This document shows positions 42,376 to 51,670 of a DNA stretch of 64,000 nucleotides, piece by piece. A program made the translations under genes and the position numbers. A model generated the notes under the pieces. That model had not been told where the DNA came from, ran no database searches, and saw only the letters and a program-made list of their open reading frames with translations. Within the stretch, counting starts at the first letter, position 1. Every line of letters starts with the position of its first letter. Source of the stretch: an uncultured bacterium (GTDB lineage: Bacteria > Cyanobacteriota > Vampirovibrionia > Gastranaerophilales > Gastranaerophilaceae); contig CASDXV010000002.1 of the NCBI GenBank assembly GCA_949285255.1, forward strand, positions 1 to 64,000, read 5' to 3'.

Positions 42376-43134
42376 ATGTTTGATACACTAAAATCAAGAA
42401 TTTATCAGGGAAACCAATTTATAAAAGACATTAAAAACGCCCCTATGCGAGAACAATTTAGAGGACTGCCAAAACTGTGCAAACAAAACTGTACAGAGTG
42501 CAAAAAATGCCTCTCTATCTGCCCTACAGGAGCGCTTAGCCTTGAACCTTTCTCAATTGATATGGGAAAATGCACATTCTGCGGAGCTTGCAAAAACATC
42601 TGCAAACACGGGGCAATTGATTTTACAAACTTCTACAAACTAAGCTCTACAAAAAGAGAAAACTTAATCATAAAAGAAAATATGACTCCTCAAGAGTATG
42701 AAAAAACAGCTATTGAGGTTAGAAAAGAAATCAAAAGAGTATTCAAAAAATCTCTAAAATTAAGACAAGTATCGGCTGCAGGCTGCAACGGATGTGAAAT
42801 GGAGCTTAACGCTTGCTCTAACGTAAACTTTGATATGGGAAGATTTGGTATAGACTTTGTCGCATCGCCACGTCACGCCGACGGGCTTGTAATAACAGGG
42901 CCTATTTCAGAAAATATGGCTTACGCACTTGAAGACTGCTACAAATCAACTCCTGACCCAAAAATCGTCATACTTTGCGGCTCATGTGCTATCTCAGGCG
43001 GAGTTTTCCAAAACAGCGACAAACTAAATCGTGAATTTTTAGATAAGTATCCTATAGACCTATACATCCCGGGTTGCCCCGTGCATCCGCTAACCTTTAT
43101 TAACGGGGTGCTGGGATTTATATCTGACAAATAA
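42376..43134 (+). CDS. Fused ferredoxin-like + small subunit (HyfH-HyfI-like)
   Basis: The protein is 252 aa from the ATG at 42376, which has AAGGAAAAA upstream. The upstream ORF extension overlaps hyfG and has no ribosome site. Residues about 35-85 carry two 4Fe-4S motifs (NCTECKKCLSICP and CTFCGACKNIC; the second lacks the usual proline). Residues about 130-252 are NuoB/HyfI-like with all four cluster cysteines (GCNGCEMEL, CGSCAISGG, PGCPVHP). The electron-input and docking subunits, usually two proteins, are thus joined. It ends the operon and converges on metY. Confidence 0.9.
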   Translation: MFDTLKSRIYQGNQFIKDIKNAPMREQFRGLPKLCKQNCTECKKCLSICPTGALSLEPFSIDMGKCTFCGACKNICKHGAIDFTNFYKLSSTKRENLIIKENMTPQEYEKTAIEVRKEIKRVFKKSLKLRQVSAAGCNGCEMELNACSNVNFDMGRFGIDFVASPRHADGLVITGPISENMAYALEDCYKSTPDPKIVILCGSCAISGGVFQNSDKLNREFLDKYPIDLYIPGCPVHPLTFINGVLGFISDK

Positions 43135-43136
43135 AT

Positions 43137-44402
43137 CTATACGCTTTTTAAGGCGTCTTCAATATCATTTAGAATATCGTCAACATTTTCTAAGCCGACA
43201 GAAAGCCTTACAAGACCGGGGTTTATACCGCAAGCTACAAGCTGCTCATCGGTTAATTGTCTGTGTGTAGCCGAAGCGGGGTGAAGTACGCAAGTTCTGA
43301 TGTCCGCTACATGCACTTCATTTGATGCCATTTTTAGACTGTCCATAAACTTAATGCCGTTTTCTTTACCGCCCTTAACAGTCACTGCCATAACTCCGCT
43401 TTGACCGTCAGGTAAGTATTTCATCGCCAGTTTATGGTACTTATTATTCTCCAAACCGGGGTAGTTAACATGTTCAATTTTAGGGTGTTTTTCTAAGTAT
43501 TTAGCCACTGTTATAGCGTTTTCACAGTATCTTTTCATTCTAACTGCAAGTGTTTCTAACCCAAGGTTCAAAAGAAAACCGCTATGACCCGAAGGATACG
43601 CGCCAAAGTCGCGCATTAACTGCATTCTTGCTTTTATTATGTATGGAGCAAATGAATAATCCCTTGTGTATATTGTCCCATGGTAAGATTCATCAGGTTC
43701 ACAAAACTCGGGGAACTTACCGTTAGTATAGTCAAACTTGGCTCCGTCAACTATTACGCCGCCTACTTGCAGGGCATGTCCGTCCATATACTTTGAAGTA
43801 GAGTGAATTACTATATCCGCACCAAAGTCTATAGGCTTACACAATATTGGTGTAGCAAAAGTATTATCTACAATAAATGGAAGTCCGTTTTTATGAGCAA
43901 CTTTAGCAAACTTTTCAATGTCTAATATTTGTAGCGAAGGGTTAGTTAGAGTTTCACCAAATATTGCTTTGGTATTAGGCTTAATCTTGGATTGTATTTC
44001 CTCTTCATCAGCATCAACATCTACAAATATACACTCTATTGCAAGTTTTTTTAGAGTATATGCAAAAAGATTTACCGTACCGCCATATATTGCACTTGTG
44101 CTAATGAAACTATCTCCCGCCTGACACAGGTTCAATATAGACATCAAAGACGCCATCTGCCCTGATGAAGTACACATAGCAGCTACACCGTGCTCTAGGT
44201 CCGCAATTTTCTTTTCTACAACATCAACTGTAGGGTTAGTAAATCTTGAATAGATGTGAGATTTTGTAGGGTCATCAAAAACCGCTGCAATCTCTTGAGT
44301 GGAAGTGTAGCGAAATGTAGTACTTTGATATATAGGCATTACCCTTGGGCCGCCGTTTTCCGGTGTGTAGCCTGAGTGCAGGCATTTAGTTTCATCTTGC
44401 AT
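43137..44402 (-). CDS. metY: O-acetylhomoserine sulfhydrylase family enzyme
   Basis: The product is 421 aa from the ATG at 44402, which has GAGG 9 nt upstream; the ATG at 44420 lacks a site. It is a PLP enzyme of the Cys/Met metabolism family, with the cofactor lysine in HSTSKYMDGHA, GETLTNPSLQ and VDNTFATP. Length and MPIYQSTTFRYTSTQEI suit O-acetylhomoserine aminocarboxypropyltransferase (MetY), which makes homocysteine from sulfide. Methionine gamma-lyase is a close alternative. No SAM riboswitch was found upstream. Confidence 0.88.
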   Translation of the reverse strand: MQDETKCLHSGYTPENGGPRVMPIYQSTTFRYTSTQEIAAVFDDPTKSHIYSRFTNPTVDVVEKKIADLEHGVAAMCTSSGQMASLMSILNLCQAGDSFISTSAIYGGTVNLFAYTLKKLAIECIFVDVDADEEEIQSKIKPNTKAIFGETLTNPSLQILDIEKFAKVAHKNGLPFIVDNTFATPILCKPIDFGADIVIHSTSKYMDGHALQVGGVIVDGAKFDYTNGKFPEFCEPDESYHGTIYTRDYSFAPYIIKARMQLMRDFGAYPSGHSGFLLNLGLETLAVRMKRYCENAITVAKYLEKHPKIEHVNYPGLENNKYHKLAMKYLPDGQSGVMAVTVKGGKENGIKFMDSLKMASNEVHVADIRTCVLHPASATHRQLTDEQLVACGINPGLVRLSVGLENVDDILNDIEDALKSV

Positions 44403-44447
44403 ATTTTTAACCTCAATCATTTTAATATTACAGTAAACTTATTTATA

Positions 44448-45329
44448 TCATAGTGCAAATTTTGTTAAATAAATTATAACACCCGCAAACGCACTTATTA
44501 AAAACAGTGCACCAATCAGGATGAGTGAGTCTTTTTTATTTTTATTTCTTGTTAAAATAATCCATATTCCAAGCCCCGAATTTGAGCAAAGACCCGCTAT
44601 TAATGAGCTAAAGGCAATTGAACCTTTTATAAAGAGCATAATAAGTGCAACAGATACGGCGCAATTTGGAATAAGACCAAAAAACGCTGCCATAAAAGGT
44701 TGAACAATAGAATCTGACATAAGGTGCGCGCCTAAATTTTCTGCCGAGCCAAAAAGAGTTATTAAAATATTAATTATTAAAGTCAAAACAAAAATAAAAA
44801 GACTTATTGTAAAAGTATGAACCAAAGGGTGCAAAATAAGCTCTTTTTTTATTTTTTTACCTATATTATGCTCACAGCAACCAACTTCAGACGTTATTTT
44901 AAGCGTTTTATCTTCTTTTATTTCTTTTGGAAAAATAAAGTCAAAAGCATATCCAGCCATAATTCCTATTAAAATTTTTATCAAAATAACAGGAATAACA
45001 AGAGAGGATTTATCAGGCATAGAGAGTAAAACAGGTATGGCCTCATCTGAAGTTGACAGATAAACTGCAAGCAAAGTACCTCTTGTAATTAAACCTCTGA
45101 TGTATAAAACACTTGCTATAATTGAAAATCCGCACTGCGGAAAAGAAGCAACAAAAGCACCGATTAAAGGCGCGTATTTACCCGAGCGCCTTATATAGCT
45201 TGAAACTTTGTCAAATTGATAATACTCGATAAACTCTGTTGCAAGAAAAGTTAAAAACAATAAAGGAATTATAGGAACCAAATCCAAAAGTGCGTCTTTA
45301 AAACTTTCCAAAAAAATAATGCCCGACAT
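44448..45329 (-). CDS. Putative heavy-metal/manganese permease (ArsP_2-like)
   Basis: The 293-aa protein has about ten hydrophobic segments in two similar halves. Each half has a loop with conserved polar residues (GAFVASFPQCGFSIIASVLYIRG and GLIPNCAVSVALIMLFIKG). This duplicated PQCG/PNC pattern fits the permease family annotated as putative manganese transporter or 10-TM heavy-metal exporter. Between the halves is a cytoplasmic loop with GCCEH, a possible metal ligand. The start codon lies inside the loop of a terminator-like hairpin, suggesting controlled expression. Confidence 0.72.
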   Translation of the reverse strand: MSGIIFLESFKDALLDLVPIIPLLFLTFLATEFIEYYQFDKVSSYIRRSGKYAPLIGAFVASFPQCGFSIIASVLYIRGLITRGTLLAVYLSTSDEAIPVLLSMPDKSSLVIPVILIKILIGIMAGYAFDFIFPKEIKEDKTLKITSEVGCCEHNIGKKIKKELILHPLVHTFTISLFIFVLTLIINILITLFGSAENLGAHLMSDSIVQPFMAAFFGLIPNCAVSVALIMLFIKGSIAFSSLIAGLCSNSGLGIWIILTRNKNKKDSLILIGALFLISAFAGVIIYLTKFAL

Positions 45330-45359
45330 AATAAAATCTTATTACTCAAGGGCATTATT
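45315..45359 (-). promoter_or_regulatory. Terminator-like hairpin overlapping the permease start
   Basis: On the minus strand AATAATGCCC and GGGCATTATT form a perfect 10-bp stem with a 25-nt loop, followed by seven Ts. The stem lies between the peroxiredoxin stop and the permease gene. Its 3' arm encodes codons 3-6 of the permease, and the ATG is in the loop. It can serve as the peroxiredoxin terminator and as an attenuator of the permease. Confidence 0.7.
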
Positions 45360-45382
45360 TGCATCAACCGTTTCTTTGAATT

Positions 45383-46141
45383 TTAGTTTTGATTGTTTAA
45401 TTTATTTTCTATTTCATCTCTTGATATTGGTCTTGTACAAAGATACCAATCGCTGCAGTATATCTGCTTTTCACTTGCTTCTTGCTCGCTTAATTGAAAA
45501 GGTCTTTGCGATGTCGGCACTATAACATCATCTCCCTCCTGCCAGTTAGCAGGGGTTGCAACTTCAAAGTTATCTGTTACCTGAAGCGCCTTTGTAAGTC
45601 TTAAAATCTCATCTAAATTTCTGCCTGTAGTTTGGGGGTAGTAAATAATAGCTCTGACGACACCTTTGGGGTCTATGACAAAAACAGCCCTTACCGTTCT
45701 TGAGTCGTTTTGGAGCATACCGTATTTTCTTGCTATTTCACCTTTTTCATCATCTATTAGAGGAAAACTTATCGCTAAATTTTCTAAACCTTTGTATTTG
45801 ATTTTGTCTTTAATAGATAAAAACCAACTCATATGAGATTCAAGATTATCTACAGATAAGCCTATAAGTTCCGTATTTATTTTTTTAAATTCATCATAAT
45901 ATTTTTGAAAAAACATTATCTCTGTTGTGCAAACCGAGGTAAAATCCGCAGGGTGAGAAAAGAAAACCACCCATTTTCCTTTGTAATCACAAGGGAAATT
46001 TATTTTACCTAGTGTAGTTTGAGCACTAAAGTATGGTGCCATATCGCCAATTAAGGGCATCTTGTGCAGTTTTTTTACAGCCTTAACTCCAATAGCACCT
46101 GCAGCCAGAGCAAGTGATGTAAGCATTATTTTTTTAAACAT
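45383..46141 (-). CDS. Membrane-anchored peroxiredoxin (AhpC/TSA, Prx6-like)
   Basis: The protein is 252 aa from the ATG at 46141 (AAAGGA at good spacing). The N-terminus is a hydrophobic anchor or signal (MLTSLALAAGAIGVKAV). The peroxidatic cysteine is in HPADFTSVCTTEI (C71), and the later PxxxGR-type region is TTGRNLDEILRL. The long C-terminal domain resembles 1-Cys/Prx6 forms; extra cysteines (CSDWYLC) near the end might resolve. It would reduce peroxides outside the cytoplasm. The anchor is unusual for this family. Confidence 0.9.
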   Translation of the reverse strand: MFKKIMLTSLALAAGAIGVKAVKKLHKMPLIGDMAPYFSAQTTLGKINFPCDYKGKWVVFFSHPADFTSVCTTEIMFFQKYYDEFKKINTELIGLSVDNLESHMSWFLSIKDKIKYKGLENLAISFPLIDDEKGEIARKYGMLQNDSRTVRAVFVIDPKGVVRAIIYYPQTTGRNLDEILRLTKALQVTDNFEVATPANWQEGDDVIVPTSQRPFQLSEQEASEKQIYCSDWYLCTRPISRDEIENKLNNQN

Positions 46142-46312
46142 AGCATTCCTTTCTTTTTTAGGATTTATAAAATAAAATCTCAAAAAAACCATTACCCGAA
46201 ACTACAAAATATTAATTTATGTAAAACATGTATTTTAGAGCAACGAAAAATTAACAAAAAAACTTTTTCACATCGTTTATAGTGACAAATACACTTTATA
46301 GCGAGGAAAAAT

Positions 46313-48685
46313 ATGAAAATAGAGCGCATTGAGAGCCTGAAAGCAAATACTAACAACAATTTTAAAGCTAAATCAACAAATAATCCCATTAAAACAAACA
46401 CCTTTTCTTCGCTAAATGAACTTAACGGCATAACTGCCACCTATTACGATATAAACTTTGGCGGAAGCTATGAAGCCAATAACAAAAGGAAACTTGCAAA
46501 GGCAAGTGCAAATTTTACTCCTGAAGCACACAGATTATGGAAAGAAATTGAAGATATTACAAAAAAATTCGGACACTCTAAAATTACTCATCAGCACGTA
46601 TTTTTAGCGGTGTTGTTAGATTTGAACAATTTTATCGAAAGCTTAAACTCCGGCACTAAAAAATATGACGAAGAAGAACAATACTTGACCGCAAAAAGCC
46701 TTGAATCATTTGTTGGAGATTTTAATGTATTAAAAAACGAAGAAACAAGAAAAAAGATCGAACCCATCATAAAAAAATACATAAGAGAAACCGCTCAGGA
46801 AATCAGAAACTTAAACTTACCAAAGTCTAAGTTCTTTACACCTAAGCCTACTGACGAACTTATTGCAGACCTAAACATAGCTTACTCTGCCACAACTCAA
46901 ATTGCTGAGACGGACGAATTCCTTGATAACAACTTTATGGTAGCGCTATTGTCTTCAAATGACAGAAAACTTTTGGGTAAATTAAAAGATTTTAAATTTG
47001 AAATGCAAAAAGAAATTATGATTGACAATTTGCCCGAAAAACAAAAAACGCATTTGAATTTTTATGACGATAAAGCTGATCAGCTCTGGAAAAGCTTAGA
47101 CCATGGCAATGATACATACATTACTTATGAAGGTGACAATAAAACATCAGTCAAACATTTAATTTCAAGCTTTACAAATTTAATTAAAAAACCGGGACAA
47201 AAATATAATAAATTAAACGAGCAAAATACAAAGATAGTATTATTCAACAGCAAAACAACTTTTGATGTCATAAAATCTATGGCAGAAGAAGCTAAAAAAG
47301 ACCCTGACACAACATATATCTTCATGGTTAATTTTGCCGAATTGCTAAAAGCAAATACGGTGGCGGAACAACGCGAATCAATGTATTTAGACGAAAACGA
47401 GCTTGCATTGCTTGAAAATAAAGGCAAAAAAGGTGTGCCCTCTAACATTAGAATGGTGCTTATTTCAAATAAAGACACATACTACGGCAACACTCAAGCA
47501 GGTGCAGGCGTGAAACCATACATTGAGCACTACAATACTTTATCAATACCTATGGTAAATTCTTCAGATGCAAAAGAAATACTAAAAGGTGAAACAGGCA
47601 GAGCCTTTATTGACACACAGATTAAAAAAGAATTTGACCCTGAGGCTATTGATTCAATAGTAAATGCAACAGATAAGCAAGAAGGCTATTACCCTGAAAA
47701 AGCTCTAAGATATATGAAAAAAATTGCCGCATTTTACTCGGATAAAGAAAAAATAACGGCAGCTGATGTTGAAGAATACGAAATACAAACTTCAGACATT
47801 AAAAAAACAGATGAATCCCAAAGTGAATTTAGGGTTGTTTTTGACACAGGTAAAAAACTTGATGATATAGTAGGCAACCCTATGACAAAAGCTGAAGCTC
47901 AAAGTATTGTAAATCAAATACTCATGAGGAAAAAAGGCTTTACAAGGGGTTATACAACATTCCTTGATAACGGAACTTCATACGGCGGCGGTAGAAGGCA
48001 CACGGCTGAAGCAATTGCGGGGGAAGCAAATATACCGATGGTTATGATAGACGCCAAAGAATTTGCCCTAAAAGACATTGAAGCACTCTCGCAAAACGCC
48101 AACTTATCTGAAATTAAAATCAAAAAACTTATAAATACTGCAAAAACTCAAGCTGAAGCAAACAAAAATAAAACCGCTATGATATTTATTGAAAACTTCG
48201 ATAACTTCGGCTCAAACCCTTTATATGGAATATCTTCAATATATGAACAAAAGGCATTTTCTCAACTGCTATCCGAAATGGAGCAGGTAAGGAGGAACGA
48301 AAATGTTAACCTCATAGTGGTAGGTTCGACAAATTATCCTGATTATTTAGATGAAAATATCATGAAACCATATAAATTCTTGGATAAAATTATAATCTAC
48401 TCACCACAGGATGTAAGGGACAGAAGCGACATACTTAAATACTATATAGATAAGAATAATCTTAAAATAGCCGCTCAAAACGAAGGAGAAAAAGAACAGC
48501 TAATAAGAAATGTTGCCGAAACAACTAATTACTTCAGCGTTGTAGATTTAATTTATCTGCTTGAAAAAGCTGATGACATATCTCGTGAAAGAGGAAAAGA
48601 TGCAATAGATAAGCACCGATTTTACGGAAGCATATCTGCAGGTTACAACAGGCAGGGTATCTACAAGAGCCCGAGCCGAGCATGA
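46313..48685 (+). CDS. Clp/FtsH-like AAA protein with degenerate ATPase, frame interrupted
   Basis: This is the first 790 codons of what appears to be a protein of about 1020 aa. The N-terminus has the tag DINFGGSYE. A ClpN-like helical domain follows (about 68-240: ITHQHVFLAVLLDL), then a worn AAA-like region (about 245-500). From about 505 there is an FtsH-like AAA domain: Walker A is replaced by DNGTSYGGGRRHT (no GKT), Walker B is MIFIENFDNF, and the sensor is VVGSTNYPDYLDEN. ATP hydrolysis is doubtful. The frame stops at TGA 48683, just before the M41 protease domain in the +1 frame. SD GAGGAAAAA precedes the ATG. Confidence 0.78.
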   Translation: MKIERIESLKANTNNNFKAKSTNNPIKTNTFSSLNELNGITATYYDINFGGSYEANNKRKLAKASANFTPEAHRLWKEIEDITKKFGHSKITHQHVFLAVLLDLNNFIESLNSGTKKYDEEEQYLTAKSLESFVGDFNVLKNEETRKKIEPIIKKYIRETAQEIRNLNLPKSKFFTPKPTDELIADLNIAYSATTQIAETDEFLDNNFMVALLSSNDRKLLGKLKDFKFEMQKEIMIDNLPEKQKTHLNFYDDKADQLWKSLDHGNDTYITYEGDNKTSVKHLISSFTNLIKKPGQKYNKLNEQNTKIVLFNSKTTFDVIKSMAEEAKKDPDTTYIFMVNFAELLKANTVAEQRESMYLDENELALLENKGKKGVPSNIRMVLISNKDTYYGNTQAGAGVKPYIEHYNTLSIPMVNSSDAKEILKGETGRAFIDTQIKKEFDPEAIDSIVNATDKQEGYYPEKALRYMKKIAAFYSDKEKITAADVEEYEIQTSDIKKTDESQSEFRVVFDTGKKLDDIVGNPMTKAEAQSIVNQILMRKKGFTRGYTTFLDNGTSYGGGRRHTAEAIAGEANIPMVMIDAKEFALKDIEALSQNANLSEIKIKKLINTAKTQAEANKNKTAMIFIENFDNFGSNPLYGISSIYEQKAFSQLLSEMEQVRRNENVNLIVVGSTNYPDYLDENIMKPYKFLDKIIIYSPQDVRDRSDILKYYIDKNNLKIAAQNEGEKEQLIRNVAETTNYFSVVDLIYLLEKADDISRERGKDAIDKHRFYGSISAGYNRQGIYKSPSRA

Positions 48686-49373
48686 TAACGAGCTTGTAGC
48701 AAAACACGAATGCGGCCATGCTCTTGCGCTTCAGGTTATGTACGATATAGCCAAAAAAGAAGAAAAACCTTGGCATCTGCCTGATAAAGTAAACTTCATT
48801 ACCCTTGACCCGAGAGGCAATTTTGGCGGAGCAATGTTCCCAAAAGACTCCGAAAATGACCAGTGGAGCTTTGAGAAAATATTCTCCGACCTTGTGTGCG
48901 ACTTTGGAGGCCACGCAAGCGAAAAGAGATTTTACAACATGGATGGCAGCTGGGGCATAACTCAAGATATGGCAATGGCAACACATATGGCAAAACTTGC
49001 GGTACAGAAAATGGGTATGGGGCCAAAAACAGGAAGAATATCCGTTGAGAGAAACCAACTGGGTATGAGCGATATCTCTGAAGAGCTAAAAGCCAGAATG
49101 GATTCTGATATGGAAGTGTTCCTCAAAAATGCCGAGATTGTTTCGGATAAAATTGTTGAAGCTTACAGTGATTTTGTTGATATTTTCGCCGAAAAATACA
49201 AAGACATTGTAGGAACAGGTGATTGTATTATAAGCTCGGATGAATTCAGCAAAATGCTTGAAGATTGGAAGAAAACCCTGAGCGAAGAAAAACTCAAAGA
49301 GCTTGATGCACTTGAGGGTGAAATCCTTGATATAATTACAAAAACCAAAAAAGGTGAAGTAGCAAAAAAATAA
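48675..49373 (+). pseudogene. M41 (FtsH-type) peptidase domain, continuation in +1 frame
   Basis: Reading resumes in the +1 frame at 48675 (AEHDNELVAKHECGHALALQ) with the zinc motif HECGH at 48705-48719, followed by a normal M41 helical domain to 49373. The first ATG in this frame (48738) lies after the zinc motif, and no other start codon precedes it. A separately initiated protein would therefore lack its active site, which argues for one original gene. Possible causes are a real +1 mutation, programmed +1 slippage near CCCGAG (48671-48675), or a sequence error. The long, clean C-terminal frame suggests recent or tolerated interruption. Confidence 0.72.
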
Positions 49374-49446
49374 TCTCTTAGCCTTGTGTCTATAGCGCAG
49401 TGTGCTAATTTACGCACTTAGTATTCAAATTATAATTTGAAACAAA

Positions 49447-50799
49447 ATGAAAACAAAAGTGCAAAAATTACTACTGCTGTTTTTAGTTGTTTTTATATTC
49501 TCAACACCCTTATACTCTAAGGACTTTCAAATTGATATTAATGAAAAAACAACTCTTATTAACCTGCCTTTTTGGGAAAAATTTGAAGACGAGTTTCTTA
49601 TTTACTATATAGTATGCGCGATAAAAAATAACCACAAGGCAAAAAGCGCCATATATAAAAGCGAACAGTTAAGGCAAGAGATGAAAATGACCCTTGCAAA
49701 GCAGTTTCCGACCCTTAGCGTTGCTTCTAATTACCTTGGGGTAAATATCCCCTACCTTGATAATTTTCAACTGGATAAAAACGGGTTCATTTTACCTTTT
49801 CAATTTAGGTATGAAGCGGATTTGCTCTTAAAAAACAAAGACAAAACAAAATCTAAAAATAAACTCTACAAGGCTCAAAAACAAGATGAAAATACAGCCT
49901 ACATAGTTCTTGCTTCTGATGTTGCAACTGCATACATTAATATTTTAAAATTTGATAAAACAATAGAGCTGCAAGAAAAACTGATTAAAAACAAAGAAGA
50001 TATTTTCTTAAGAACAAAAAATAAATTTAAACACGGGGTTGTATCTAAAAGTGAGCAAAACGATAAATACAAAGAACTAATAAGCGCACAAGAAGAGCTT
50101 GAAGAACTAAAAAAACAAAGAAAACTCGCTATAAATAACCTAAAGCTGCTTTTAGGAGATACAAGCGAATGTGACAAAACCATAAAAAGAGCGGATTTTG
50201 ATAAATTTGCAAATAATATAAATGCTCCAAATGAAATTAACTCAAGCTTGATATACTCTCGCCCCGATGTATTATCAGCACTTTATAAGCTGGAAAGTGC
50301 AAAAATAAATATAAAAATAGCCAAAAAAGACTTTCTGCCGACATTTAACATTAACGGCTTTTTAGCCTTTGACACTTTTGGTGCGGGCAACTTTTTTGCT
50401 TGGAGCTCAAGTTTTGCAGCCCTTATTGCAGGCGCTACACAGGATATTTTTAGAGGCGGAGAAAAAATAGCAAACCTAAAATACGCTAAAGCACGCTATG
50501 GCGAGCTTTTTGAGTTATTTTTAGAGGCTAATCTAACTGCAATGAAAGAAGTAAATGATGCACTGTATAAAACAAAATGCGATTTAAAAATCTATAATCA
50601 GGAGCTTGATAAATACCAAGTTGAAAAAAACAACTGGGAACTTGAGAATAAAAGATTTATCCAAGGGACAAAAAGTTTTATAGATTTAGCCCAACAAACA
50701 TCAAAACTTATAACCTCAAAGCAAAGCTGCGCTCTTACAAAAGCTCAAAAACTAATAGATATGGTATCTTTGTACAAATCTGTGGGAGGAGCGCTATGA
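49447..50799 (+). CDS. TolC-family outer-membrane efflux protein
   Basis: The 450-aa protein has a signal peptide (LLLLFLVVFIFSTPLYS). It has the two-fold helical-hairpin pattern of TolC: ATAYINILKFDKTIELQEKLIKNKED... and a second repeat with ALYKLESAKINIKIAKKDFLPTFNINGFLAF. It would form the outer-membrane channel of a tripartite pump together with the downstream HlyD-like and ABC genes. Its stop overlaps the next start in an ATGA junction. The SD is weak. Confidence 0.88.
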   Translation: MKTKVQKLLLLFLVVFIFSTPLYSKDFQIDINEKTTLINLPFWEKFEDEFLIYYIVCAIKNNHKAKSAIYKSEQLRQEMKMTLAKQFPTLSVASNYLGVNIPYLDNFQLDKNGFILPFQFRYEADLLLKNKDKTKSKNKLYKAQKQDENTAYIVLASDVATAYINILKFDKTIELQEKLIKNKEDIFLRTKNKFKHGVVSKSEQNDKYKELISAQEELEELKKQRKLAINNLKLLLGDTSECDKTIKRADFDKFANNINAPNEINSSLIYSRPDVLSALYKLESAKINIKIAKKDFLPTFNINGFLAFDTFGAGNFFAWSSSFAALIAGATQDIFRGGEKIANLKYAKARYGELFELFLEANLTAMKEVNDALYKTKCDLKIYNQELDKYQVEKNNWELENKRFIQGTKSFIDLAQQTSKLITSKQSCALTKAQKLIDMVSLYKSVGGAL

Positions 50800-51670
50800 A
50801 AAAGAAAAAATTATACTATTAGCTGTTTTTCTTATAGTTTTTCTTATTGTTTTTCTGATTATAAAACTAAACGGAAAAAACCCCGATGAGCTTGTGCTAT
50901 ATGGGAATATAGAAATACGTCAGGCAGATGTAGGTTTTAGAGTAGAGGGAAGAGTAAAAAAACTCTTTAGAGAAGAAGGGGACGAGGTAAAAAAAGGCGA
51001 ACTGCTTGCAATAATTGACGATACAACCTATAGCGCAAGATATAAAAAATCCCTGGCAGATATTGAACAATATAGAGCACAAAGCATAAACTCAAACTCT
51101 ATTTATCAAATGCACAAATTACTATGTGCTGAGGGCACAACGTCAAAAGAGCGCTGCAGTGAGATTTTAAAAGACAAAGACGAGAGCAATGCAAAACTAA
51201 AATCTGAAATAAATCAAAATAAAATCTACAAAGATGACTTGGATAACACTAAAATCTACGCCCCAAATGACGGGATTATCACAACAAGAATAGTAGAGGA
51301 GGGAACTGTTGTGGGAGCTCAAAACCCCGTCTATACAATATCTCTTAACAATCCCATTTGGATTAGAGCTTATGTATCAGAGAAGAATTTAGGTAACATA
51401 AGCTATGGTATGAAAGCTCTTGTACTGACAGACTCAATTGACCCTATTACAAAAGAAAAAAGAAAATACGAAGGCAAAATAGGCTACATCTCGCCTGTTG
51501 CGGAGTTTACTCCAAAAACCGTACAGACTGAGGAGCTAAGGACTGACCTTGTTTACAGAATAAGAATTTATGTAGATAAAAAAGACCAATATTTAAGGCA
51601 AGGAATGCCCACTACCGTTATCATCAACCTAAAGCAAGGCAAAGGAAATGACAAGCGCAGTAGAGATTAA
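50796..51670 (+). CDS. HlyD-family membrane-fusion protein, start region frameshifted
   Basis: The main frame (GTG 50894 to 51670, 258 aa) contains the biotinyl-lipoyl hairpin (EVKKGELLAIIDDTTY), a short coiled coil, and the barrel (IYAPNDGIITTRIVEEGTVV) of periplasmic adaptors. Upstream, an open stretch in the same frame encodes a perfect membrane anchor (IILLAVFLIVFLIVFLII). The natural ATG (50796, in an ATGA overlap with tolC) is out of frame by one base. The two join if the six-A run at 50805-50810 is read with one extra A. This suggests a one-base loss, slippage or a sequencing error. Confidence 0.82.

Noticed and set aside
44402-44460. SAM or T-box riboswitch before metY
   Set aside because: Only about 45 nt separate it from the permease gene, too short for such an element, and no conserved helix is visible.
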